This document shows positions 1 to 10,300 of a DNA stretch of 64,000 nt, in pieces. The translations under genes were made by a program, and so were the position numbers. The DNA is taken from positions 72,425,345 to 72,489,344 of the forward strand of contig NC_087065.1 in NCBI RefSeq assembly GCF_963678635.1. Reading direction: 5' to 3'. The notes beneath the pieces were generated by a model. That model saw nothing but the letters and a program-made list of their open reading frames with translations, did no database searches and was not told the origin of the DNA. Position 1 is the first letter of the stretch. Every line of letters starts with the position of its first letter. The DNA is from Symsagittifera roscoffensis. Taxonomy: Eukaryota > Xenacoelomorpha > Acoela > Convolutidae.

Positions 1-1448
1 TCTGACGGAATGAATCTTACTTTGTTTGATTTTTCCATAATTTCCTTCGTTGTCGCCCAGTTGAGGAATGAAACTGGACTTCCTGTGTCCACTGTTAATT
101 GAATTATTTGGTTATCTATTCGTACCATGGCCTTGAGTGATTTTACACGATTCAATGTTTTATCGCGAATCGAATCTATTTTCTGAACTCGTAAAATTTT
201 TCCGTTTGATTTGTTCCTCATTTCATTGATTCGATCTTTCACATATTTTGAAACTCTCTCGTTTTCCGGTTGATAGGTTTGTACCGACATAAATTCAAAT
301 TCACTACATGACCCAACACTTTCACTTATCTGATCGCATTCCTCTACCGATCCTTCCGAGTCTTCCGCAACCTCACTTACTTGTTGGGATCTGCACATTT
401 TAGCAAAATGATTGGGTTTACCACAGTGTTTACAGGTTTTCCCCATCGCTGGGCAATTTTTCAGGTGTCCCTGGTCAAACGTCCTTCCACATCTATTACA
501 TGGTTTCGTTTTCATGTTTTGATTCTTGTTATTGTTTTGTCTTTTATTCGATTCCCTTCTGTTTGGAGTCTTGTTCGTCCCCGACAAATTTCGAACTGCC
601 ATTACAGGTTCTTGTTTTATTCTCACACCCGAGGTGTAATTGCTACTTGATCCCCCTGTCGCCGCAGCATTAGTATTTTGAAACGCTATTGTGGTTAACT
701 TGCTATGTTCGAATTTTATAGCCCTTTTCAGAACCTCTCCCGGGTCTAGAGTCTCGAATGTCAGCGTGTCCTGCAGTGTCATGTTTTTCATTTTTGAAAT
801 GAACAGGTCTCGGACTATTTCATTTTCCAATGCTCCCAGTTCTGATTGGGCTGCTTGTGCAGTTAACGCTCCGTGAAATGATTCCAGAGATTCTCCAGAT
901 TCTTGCATTCTCCTAAATAGCTTATATCTTTCGTATGTTACACATTTTACCTTTTGAAACGAGACTTCTGCCAAATCTGTAATTTCCCTGAACGTCATTT
1001 TCAATATTTCAGCATGCGGGTTCTTTTGTAGGAATCTCTTCTTTCCCTCTTTGCCCAAAGACAAAAATAATCTGGACACCAATTTCTTTTGTACTTCATT
1101 GTAGAAGACATTGTGTCCGACTCGTGGGCCTCTTGTCTTTCTCTCTTCGTTCTCCAATACTATTTTATCTATAGCTAGCTTATCTCTGAGAATCCTAGCG
1201 TTCCTCGCATCTTCATTCTCTCCGTCTCTGGGTGTTTCTGGGTGTGCTGGTGGTTCCTCTAATATGTCTTTTGGTTCTTCCAAAATGATCTCTGGGTTCA
1301 CATTTTCTTTGACCGTAACCGCCATGAGAAATTGTTCGAACCAGATTTTGAATTACCACGGAGGGTCTAGATTCGCTGACGCCCAAAATACCGGAATTCC
1401 CATATCCGTTCTGATATCTTGAGCTGCGAATCCTGCTGGCTGCGCCAT
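1..1448 (-). pseudogene. Ty3/gypsy Gag-protease polyprotein, 5' part, cut by window edge
   Basis: Retrotransposon structural polyprotein read on the minus strand from the ATG at 1448-1446. The frame is open from about 1352 to the window edge, but codon 32 is a TAA (1355-1353) just after a conserved-looking Trp, so this copy is broken. Downstream comes an alpha-helical Gag-like stretch and then two zinc knuckles near 390-502. The second fits CX2CX4HX4C (CKHCGKPNHFAKMC); the first is a longer-spaced C-X2-C...H-X3-C. Near 76-100 is an aspartic protease motif, DTGSP. The N-terminus (MAQ-A) matches the Gag start of the element at 10925-17049, which places both in the same K02A2.6-like lineage (inference). 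Reverse transcriptase would lie left of the window. The domain calls are firm; the exact family is not. Confidence 0.8.
1430..1447 (-). promoter_or_regulatory. tRNA primer-binding site overlapping the gag start codon
   Basis: TGGCGCAGCCAGCAGGAT starts at the base after the LTR. Its complement ends in GCTGCGCCA, as expected of a serine tRNA 3' end (acceptor stem, G discriminator, CCA), and the following ATTCG continues like the complement of a T-arm. The A of the gag ATG is the last LTR base and its TG is the first two bases of this site. The tRNA identity is from memory of tRNA-Ser acceptor stems. Confidence 0.6.
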
Positions 1449-1705
1449 GTGATATGCGTTGCGATATCGGTTGAAAACAAGTTGTAATTCAATACTGTAT
1501 TTGGAATATTGAATTTAGGTTTACTTATTCTTTTGTTTTATTTTGTTACTGAGAGTTAGATCAGTGTTACGAACTCTGATCTCTCACTGATTCTCAATGT
1601 CATCATTCATTATGACCTTGAGCATACCATAAAAGTAATGAGTAAGCACCATAGGTTGGTTGTACATACATAGACAAATACTGCTACTGCAGTAGCGGTA
1701 TGACA
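1448..1705 (-). repeat. 5' LTR of the gypsy element at the left edge (inferred)
   Basis: Read on the minus strand this 258-bp block begins TGTCATA and ends TCACA, directly followed by TGGCGCAGC. The 215-bp LTR at 16835-17049 has the same start, the same end and the same following sequence. The partner 3' LTR lies outside the window, so the right boundary at 1705 rests on that analogy. It should carry the element's promoter. Confidence 0.55.
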
Positions 1706-4700
1706 CACGTCATTCTTGAAAAGAAACTACATCTTGCAAAAAAATATATAACACTTTTTGAAAAAATTTTGTCCTTTTGCAAACTCTGTCACTCGTATCT
1801 ACTGCGTCATTTATGTTAGAATTCGAGTTCGCGAGCTGTTTTTCTAGTTTCTCTCCTTCCTTATATAGCTTAGCAAAGCTTTTTGCTTAGGTTTCAGCCA
1901 AATTTCTCGCATAACACTTTTTCTTGAAAAGGCAAAAAACTCCAGAAAGATTTAAACTTACAATTTCGAAAAACAGATAAAAATGTCAAAGAGATCAATA
2001 TACAAAAACGGCTAATTTAGTTTCATTTTTTGACGAGTTTTTTCCCCGTTTTTACAATTTTGTCTTTTTTCACAATTAAGCTCTTCAGGCTACAGCTACT
2101 GCGCCGAACAATCGTAAAACTGTTTTTTTTTCTAACCCAGGTTTTTGATGCAATGCAAGGTACTGACAAAACAGTGCTTAATCTTTCTTTTTTGAAAATA
2201 TATTCTTTCAAAATACTCAACACTATATTCCTTCATTTCAAAGCTTCAAAAATTTTTGCGCTGACATTATACAAAAAATTTTGTTTGTTTTTTTTTGCTT
2301 ATAAGAATATCGCGAATTTTAAGATCAGATAATGTTTTGAAATTATTGGAGTTGGAGCGATGACTACTCATTAAATTGTTGACTGCATCGTTCCAAGTAA
2401 GTATATCTGCTCGTGTTGCTACTATAAGGTTGAGTTGATATTGTGCGGTTTTTCTAGAGTATGACGAGTTGGGGTTAAGGCTGAGACCAGGAATAGTAAT
2501 AACTGATTGCAAAAATCGTTTTTGGGAAGCCAGCGGTAGCGTACGAAAATTGTGGCTCAAGGAACTGGCACCACGTATGAACATTGACAAAAAGTTTTTG
2601 TTTTCGAGGAATGTTATGAAAGGTTAGCGATCAAGCAAATTGCGACCTGGGTTTCCACCACAGCGAGGAGTGATCCTGCTTTTTCTTAAAAACCAGACAA
2701 CTTGCTTTTACTAAAACTACGGGTGTTATTCCAAGTCGATTCAAACAAATCTTTGAATTTTTTTCCCAACTACTGTCTTTTTTAAATTTGATTGTGGTTG
2801 TTTTGTTTATTTTTCAAAAACGAATTATAAAAAATCAAATTGTTTTTTGAATTCTATAAATTTTTCGCTTCATTTTGAATTTCTGTCGTTTTTTTCCGAA
2901 ATGTTTATTAACAAAGCGAACCTTTAGGACGGAACCGGTCAGTTTGCCATTATTTGCAGTTATTATTTGTTCAGCTATTAATTTCTGACTTTTTTTTGCA
3001 AGTTTGAAAAGTTTTGAACTTCTCTAAAGAGTCAAAAAAATTCAATTTGTTTCATTCTTTCGGATTGTTTTCTGTCTTTTCGGTCTCGCTATGTTTTCGA
3101 ATAGTCTTGCTATAATTTTGTGTTAAATAGGAATTGGAACTTACAATGTGAAAAATGCCAATGTAAAAAATCCATTTTTGAATTTAACATATCAGAGAAA
3201 TTTAGCAAAACAATAGTTCAAGTTACGGTCACAAGGAGATCTTAGGTTTTCGTGAAAAAGTAGATTGTCGAAGGAAAAAATCAACTGATGTCGAGCGACT
3301 GATGAGTCGTTTTGAATTGAGGAGCACAGTGTCATTTTGACTTGACCGATTCCACTTCTACTGTTTTTGTTCACTTTCAAGATCACTGTCTTGATGATTG
3401 ACGGATCAATGATCTGAGATCATCAGATCCTTTCTCAATTCGATGAAACTGTGTGAGTTTCGATTCAGAATGAACCTTGTTTTTTAAACCGTTAAGTTGG
3501 CAACATTAACAATTTTTTTACACACTTTTTTCAACAAACTAATGAGATTTTCGTGACTTTCGACGAAGTTAATTTATTTTTCGCAACGTTCTTTGCGTTT
3601 TTTTCCAATTTGAGAATCACTTTTAATTTATTTTAATTGGTTCAATTATGTTAACAGTTCATGTTGAAATCTCAGCATACTAGCTGACAAGATTCTGGGT
3701 CAGAAAGTAATCAACAAGGATGTTTTGTAACTGCGTTAGGCTCTGTTTTTTTACTGCACTTGATAACGCATAGATTAAATTTATTTTAGTTTGACAATTA
3801 CCATTCGAAAATTATTTTTTGGTGTTATTCTTTATCTGATACTGAGTATCATCACAAATGAAGGTACCTACACTTCCGCTTGTTATATCTCTATCACTAG
3901 TCTCAATGTTTTTGTATCATTTGAATCGGACCTCTAGTTTTTGAACCTCCAGTTTCCACCATTTTTTGTCGCACTTTTTCTAAAAAAAAACTCCTGGACT
4001 AATTCATTAATAACCCACGGTTCATCGTTTTTTTTCCAATTGAGAGCATAGTTAAAAGCAAATTAGTGTTTTTGGTGTTCTTCGAATCTCCTACAATTTC
4101 AGTGTTGGTCCTCATAGATTTTATGCAGATCTTTCTTTTTTCAAACCACTTTGTATTCCGCCTAAAACACGTTCTGTGACAATTTTTTCCAATTTATCAA
4201 TGACTTTCGATAACAATTTTAGGCTCCAGTTTATTTTTGCAAAGCTTATATTGAAAGAACTAAATGGTATTTTATGCTTCTCGAAGTATACATTAAATCA
4301 AAAATAAATATTTTCTTTTTTTGACTGTTGTTCTCTCTATGTTATTTTTACTTGCTTAATCACAGGGATGCATCGTATGAGCGATGTTCATAATCCTTAA
4401 CCTGGCCCTTAAGCTGCGTATCATAACAGGCTAGAACGCCCTGCGAAACCACAGGAAGACTATAAGAAAACCTCTGTTCCAGCATAGTTTAATTACTAAT
4501 GAAAGAAAAAAAGTAGCTTCGCAACTAAAACTAAAAAAGCGCAGAATTTTTTTATATCTGATCTAAATGGCAAATTTTAACTATGTTTTTTCCCACTAGT
4601 TAAGTAATTATGTTCTTTTTATTTAACTTTCAATGGTTACAAAGTCCAATGTAACTTACAAACTTCCACAATTGGATAGTTTCAATTCAGTTTCTGGTGA

Positions 4701-5433
4701 GCTCATCTTTATTGCTTTCCTCTGTTTTGGTGTTTAAAATTCGGGGATACTTTCTCACTCAAGTTGTATTGGGCTGTTTGTTTCACCAGCTTATCTAGAT
4801 CAATTATTTAATTGAACTTAAAAAAATTCCGTTGAATTTTTGGGTCCCTGATAGCCACTGATACCACGCAGTGAAGTCTTTGGTAAATGTGGTCTTATCA
4901 AATGTTTCTGCCTCAGACCAAATTTCGGCCGCAGCAGGCTGTAGCAGGAAGTTGTTAATTGTTCTGGCGTGAAATATTTAATCTTGGTCCGAAAATACTA
5001 TGAGCTTGCAGATCACACTCGGAAAAGAATCATGAGTGTCTCCTGGTACTTCGTGTTAGGTCCTTTTTTCTTGTATTTCAGTGTTAGTCTTACAAAAGTA
5101 GCAAAAAAACACAGTGTTTTTTGCGAAACATCTATAATAACTTTCCAGCTCGTCTAGGATAATCAGACACTCCTTGCTAGTTTACGTCTGCTAGGTTCTG
5201 AGAAGGTCGTCCTTGTTTTTTTTGTGCTATTTTTCTAAAATCAATGCTTGAGAGCAACAGTTATGTGCGTTTAAAGAGTATATACGCTGTTGGCAATTGA
5301 TTAGCACTACACTTTGGAAGTTATTATACAAAATTACATGTGCATCCCTTTATTTGTTCTGAAATTTCAAATAATTTAAAATGATTTTTCTTCTTAAAAA
5401 TTGCCTTAAACTAAGTTGGTAGAACAATTTTTT
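1706..5433. other. AT-rich stretch without a recognisable gene
   Basis: Homopolymer-rich A/T sequence with only short ORFs lacking domain signatures or paired splice sites. I see no RNA gene. A somewhat GC-richer stretch at about 4365-4470 has no identity I can name. Confidence 0.5.
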
Positions 5434-5654
5434 GGCTCTTTTCCAGTACCTTTTGCTTTTGTTTTTTTTTCTGAATTCTTTTTATGAAAGCCTATTTAAA
5501 AAGGTTTTTGATGTTCTAAATTGCATTGACAAGTATCAGCGTGAAACAATTAATTAAATTTATACATCATTTCTCACATGCAGATGGCCGCATGAGCTTT
5601 TTTGACATCTATTTGTTGCATTTTTACGAGAGGGTGGGAAACTGGAAAAGAGGC
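5434..5654. mobile_element. MITE, family C copy 1
   Basis: The ends are inverted repeats: GGCTCTTTTCCAG on the left and CTGGAAAAGAGGC on the right. The 8 bases before it (AATTTTTT) equal the 8 after it, consistent with an 8-bp target duplication, though the sequence is low complexity. The interior resembles the copy at 9575-9793, with shared words such as TTTCACATGCA. It has no coding capacity, so it must have been moved by another element's transposase. Confidence 0.65.
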
Positions 5655-5704
5655 AATTTTTTTACAACATTTCTTACATGCAACATGCCGTGTGAACAAT
5701 TTTT

Positions 5705-5906
5705 GGCTCTTTTGTCTACCCCACTCCACCTCACACGAGCTTCAATATATTAGTGTAACCAGTGGTTTTACGAGGTTAAATATGAAGACCAAATATGTTT
5801 GTCGTGGCCTTATTAGTCCATATGTAAATTTTCACTACAATCGGACAATGTGGTCAATAAATTTACATGAAAAAATTTGCAGGTGGGGGAAAAAAGGAAA
5901 GGAGCC
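5705..5906. mobile_element. MITE, family B copy 1
   Basis: About 202 bp with GGCTCTTTT at the left and AAAGGAGCC at the right, flanked by identical 8-bp repeats CAATTTTT. The interior (ACCAAATATGTTTGTC, CAATCGGACAA) recurs in reverse orientation at 6815-7033 and in the split copy at 7367-8024. It is non-coding. Three families sharing an end sequence but with different interiors sit in this cluster. Confidence 0.7.
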
Positions 5907-5955
5907 CAATTTTTGAACAGCTTTATTTGTAATTTCACGTGTAGGAGGGAAACAT

Positions 5956-6201
5956 GGCTCTTTTCCAGACCCCACCCATATTTGAATTTCAAGTTTGAAA
6001 AAATGTTTCAATGTTGTCATAATGCAATGCAATTTTGTTTTGTGAACAAACCACGAATTGTGAACATATTTGGTATTCATAGTTTACATCAAAATATCAC
6101 GCATTTAGCCGTTATAACACAGGAAACAACTATAAAAATGGAAATTTTGAAGTGAGGGGGGGGGAGTGGAGCTAAAAAGAGCCAGAAAAAGGAAAAGAGC
6201 C
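5956..6201. mobile_element. MITE, family A copy 1 (inverted)
   Basis: Starts GGCTCTTTTCCAG and ends with GGAAAAGAGCC; an alternative end, AAAAAGAGCC, falls at 6183. The interior is the reverse complement of the copies at 7377-7589 and 8262-8481 (shared words around TGTTCACAGTTGTCG and ATGACAACG). No target duplication is evident, so the ends may have decayed. Confidence 0.6.
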
Positions 6202-6814
6202 AAAATTGCAAACAACAGGGGCACGGGAAATCATGCGGTTTCTATTGAGAGGTCAACTCCTCTTCAAGATTTTAAAAACGATTGACAAATAAAAGACAGA
6301 CACAAACAAACACGTGCTTTATTGAACGCTCTCGCAGTTCAGATTCGCTCTTCATTCCAGAGTTGGCAGTTCACGATTATTATCCTGAGGGGACACAAAA
6401 CTCGTTCAGGTATGAAAAAAACGTCTCCCAAAAATCATTGCTGAAGCACATTCGAGAGGGTCCATCTACCCGGGAAATTAACTAGGCTGAAAATTTTCGG
6501 TTAAACTAGCAAAAAAATTAATAAGCAAAAATTGAAGAAACTCAGTTTTTGCGGTCTTTTTTCCAGTTTCTTAACACAATCGCAAAATTACATCAAACAA
6601 TTGTTTAAGAATTGTTCATCCGACAATTTGCATTAAAGACTATTTGTAAAAATTTGTTTAGCACGTTGCCTTGTTCACGCTGACATGTTCTATTGTTGGG
6701 ACAATTTTTAATTTAAAAAAACGGCTCTTGTAAGAACTACCAGGCGGGTAAAATTTCCATAATTTAAACAAGTTTTTAAATGAAAGTTTATAAATATGAA
6801 TGAGAGGAGTCGTT
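6202..6814. other. Spacer between MITE copies
   Basis: No gene is recognised. A GGTCTTTTTTCCAG-like end near 6560 may be half of another decayed MITE. The short ORF at 6282-6485 has no recognisable feature. Confidence 0.4.
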
Positions 6815-7033
6815 GGCTCTTTTTCCTTCCCCCCCCCCCCACACCTGCTAATTTTAATATTTGAAATTACTAATCGCTTTGTCCGATTGTCATGAAAATT
6901 GACATGCAGACTAATTCGGCCATGACAAACATATTTGGTCTTCATGATTAACCTCGTAAAACCACTCGTTAGACCATAAAATTCATGTTTGAGTGAGGTG
7001 GGGGGGGGGGGGGGGGGGGGAGGAAAAAGAGCC
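6815..7033. mobile_element. MITE, family B copy 2, with long poly-G/poly-C arms
   Basis: 219 bp, GGCTCTTTTT at the left and AAAAAGAGCC at the right. The flanks are GAGTCGTT and GAGCCGTT, an 8-bp duplication with one mismatch. A C-run lies inside the left terminus and a run of about 22 G inside the right one, so the element could fold into a strong hairpin. The interior is inverted relative to the copy at 5705-5906. Confidence 0.72.
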
Positions 7034-7169
7034 GAGCCGTTGTGTTGAGTGTTGAAATTAAAAAAAAAACGAACATACAACAATAAACACTTCAAAAACC
7101 AAGAAACTGACTGATTGCTGGCCCCTCAGTAGTAAACAGTATACAACAATACAAGAAAATTTATAGAAG

Positions 7170-7345
7170 ATGAACAGTCGAAGTAGCTCCATTACTGAAG
7201 TGCTGGTCCAGGAGAGTAATTACGGTCTGGACACTGAGTGGTTTGTGTGGAATTTGAGAGATGACGAGCTGGCGACCACTTCCGACAACAGACCCAGCAA
7301 CTATAACAGGACCAGGTGGGAGCCCAACGAAGTCCAAATAAGCAG
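7170..7345 (+). CDS. MATH gene exon 1
   Basis: 58 codons plus 2 nt, ending AG before a good donor GTATGT at 7346. The frame would close at TAG within a few codons past the donor, which supports splicing there. Its GC content is higher than that of the surrounding MITEs. Confidence 0.6.
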
Positions 7346-10300
7346 GTATGTATAGTATGATGACAGGGCTCTTTTCGGCTCTTTTCCAGTCCCCCTTTTT
7401 CAAATTACCGAGTTTTATTTTTGTTTCACGTGTTATTATGGCTAAATGCGTGATGTTACGATGTAAAATATGAAGAACAAATCTGTTCACAGTTGTCGAT
7501 TTGTTCACCACGCCAAATTCATTGCATTATGACAACGTTTAATAAGCTTTTCAAAATTGAATTTGAAAGGGGGGAACTGGAAAAGAGCCCTCTTTTCCCT
7601 TACCTCCCCCCTCCTTTCTCACCTGCAAAATTTTGAAAGTAGTTTTTCAGTTCACATTGTCAGACTGTTCCAAGAACTGATATGCGAACTAATTAGGCCA
7701 TGACAAACTTTTTCGGTTCTCATAATTAACCTTGTAAAACCACTCGTTACAGGGGCGGATTCGGCCCCCTGCCGACCCAAAGGGTCCTCCCTTTGGTACT
7801 TTTTAAGAAATCCATTTTTGGCCGACCGACCCTAAAATTTTTTGGACTATATTTTTAAAATTTTGCCTGCTTAGGGAAAGCTCGAAAAATCAATTCGGTC
7901 GACCTAAAAAAAAAATTCGAAAATTTTTGAAAATCCGCCCCCTTGAGAAAATACTAGATCCCCCCTGACTCGTAACACCATAAAATTGACCCTCATGCGA
8001 TGTGGGGGAAAAGGAAAAAGAGTCAAAATCTAGACTCTGGTGTCTCAAACTTTTGTGGATCTTTTCATGTTTCAAATATAGCTTAAAAATGTGTTGATTT
8101 ATATAGAAATTCTGCAAATGCGGTTTATTTAAAAAGTAAGAGAAAAAGGATACTTTTGAAGCTATTCTTGGAATTTGTGCAAATCTAGTAGATGTGATAA
8201 TGTGGGTGGCATTTTTTTTTCAAATTAAATGATTCAGATTGTTTTTACCAGTGCTAGATTCGGCTCTTTTCCAGTTCCCCCCCCCCCTTCTCAAAATACC
8301 TAGTTTTATGTTTGTTTTACGTGTTATTATGGCTAAATGCGTGATGTTACGATGTAAAATATGAAGAACAAATCTGTTCACAGTTGTCGATTTGTTCACG
8401 ACGCCAAATTTCATCGCATTATGACAACGGTAAATAAGCTTTTCAAAGTTGATTTTGAAGGGGGGAAACTGGAAAAGAGCCAACAGGCCAAAAAAGGCGT
8501 TTTTATTTTTAGGCACTTTTTGAAAAATGTTGACCAAAAAATCGCGTTTTTTTGAAGCGCGCTCACCCCTCAAAATTAGTTTATATTGGAGCCGAAGAGG
8601 CGCCTTTAGAATTTTTTAACGTCCATCACCAAAAATGGATATTGGAAAATAGTACTAAGAGAGGACCCTTTGGGTCGGCAGGGGGTCGAGTCCCTGAGGA
8701 AGAGAGCGTCCGCCCCCCGCCCTTAAATCCGCCCCTGTTTTCACCCATCCTTGCAAAATAGCACAGTCTTCTCAACATGTCGTCCAAAAGAGTCGTCTCA
8801 ATATGTCGTCATTTGGGATAGAAGAAAAACAAGTACTACAAAAATTTAAAACTGTTCATCAAATTGAAACGGGTTGAACACTGAATTCCGGAAATTATTT
8901 TTACGGAAACCAGGAAACCTATTTATGAAGTTATGTAAAAAGAAGTTATGCAGCAGAAAATTTGGTACAACATCGAGCAAAAAATTGTCAAAAACCAGTT
9001 TCTCGATTTGAGTTGCTACTGTTTTAGACCCTTCAAGACGAGACGGGGTAACTACTTCGTGATGGCCCTCTTTCCAAATGGAATTAGAGCAGATAGCCGC
9101 GGGTTCGTTTTCTTTCTTTTTGAACATAGGATTTTTATTTGTCTGGTTTTTCGCTCCCTTATGACATAAAAGCAGCCATTTCACCATTTTTTAAAAATGT
9201 TCAGGCTAAATGCCTCTACATGAACCTAATTTTACAGGAAAACTGAATATTGAAGTTTAAAACATAACAATTTTTTGTTTGAGGATGATATCAACTTATC
9301 CTATAATTTTGGCTTGCTTAATTTTGAATAAAATGTTCACAGAATACGCCTCAGATTTTTCCACCAATGAAAAAAGACTTCATCATGTTCGATTTACATT
9401 TATTAGCATTTTTTCGGTAGTTTTTAATATTTCAATTGAACTTAAGCAGAAACATCAATTACAGTTTAGTAAAAAATCATTGCGTCACTAATCTTGCCTA
9501 TCTGATTGCATGATTGCACCCATACTGGCTCTCAATTTTACGCGGGAGGTATTGCGAATTAATTTATCAGTTCGGGCTTTTTTCCAGTCTCCCCTTTTGA
9601 TTTTTTCTGAAATTCAATACATGGAAATCAATTTAAAATGACTTTTCTCAATATAAACTGCATTAAAACGTGTCAGCGTGAACAAGTGAACAAATTTCTA
9701 CAACATTTTTCACATGCAAAATGCCGTTTGAACAATTTTTAAACAGCTTAATTTTGTTAATTTTTGAGGGGGATGGAAAAATGGAAAAGAGCCTCAGTTT
9801 GTAAGCAATAGCTCATAAATAATCCAATTATCAATTAAAATTAAAGTTGCAAAATAAAAATGAAACTCAAGGTTTTGAACTTCCAGAAACCACATAAACC
9901 ATTTTTTGCGTGCATGCTGTTTGTACCAACAAATTGTTATGTCTGTTTGTATCAACGGATAGTTGCTGGATGCTTGTCGAACAATTATTTTAAAGATTTT
10001 GCTTGAGCAGATCAAACATTTTTTAGAAAGTTTCATTGGGGAAAAATCATAAATATTGTTAATTTTCTGTTCATCAAAAGTGTTACTAATACAATTGAAA
10101 TTTCGCAAGAATTGTTAAGTTTGTCATAAAATCGAGTTTGGTGCATAAACCAATTCAGCTTTGACAATAATTCGAAAAATGGTAGAAGTGATGCTAAAAA
10201 TAGGTTCATTTTTGTAATTTCCAAGATATTTGAATCTACCAGTAAAATTTAGAATGTAACCACCAATTGTGTGCAAATGCGAAAAATAATTTGTCTTGTT

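Larger units (their letters stand above)
7367..8024. mobile_element. MITE, family B copy 3, split by two nested insertions
   Basis: Starts GGCTCTTTTC at 7367, is interrupted by a family A MITE, and resumes CTCTTTTCCCTTACC at 7590. It is interrupted again at 7750-7968 by a hAT-like element and ends AAAAAGAGTC at 8024. Removing both inserts leaves a copy matching 6815-7033 (shared GGCCATGACAAAC and CCTTGTAAAACCACTCGTTA-type words). It lies in the first intron of the MATH gene. Confidence 0.65.

Noticed and set aside
1706-5433. CRISPR-like or regulatory arrays
   Set aside because: No regularly spaced identical repeats; only A/T homopolymers.
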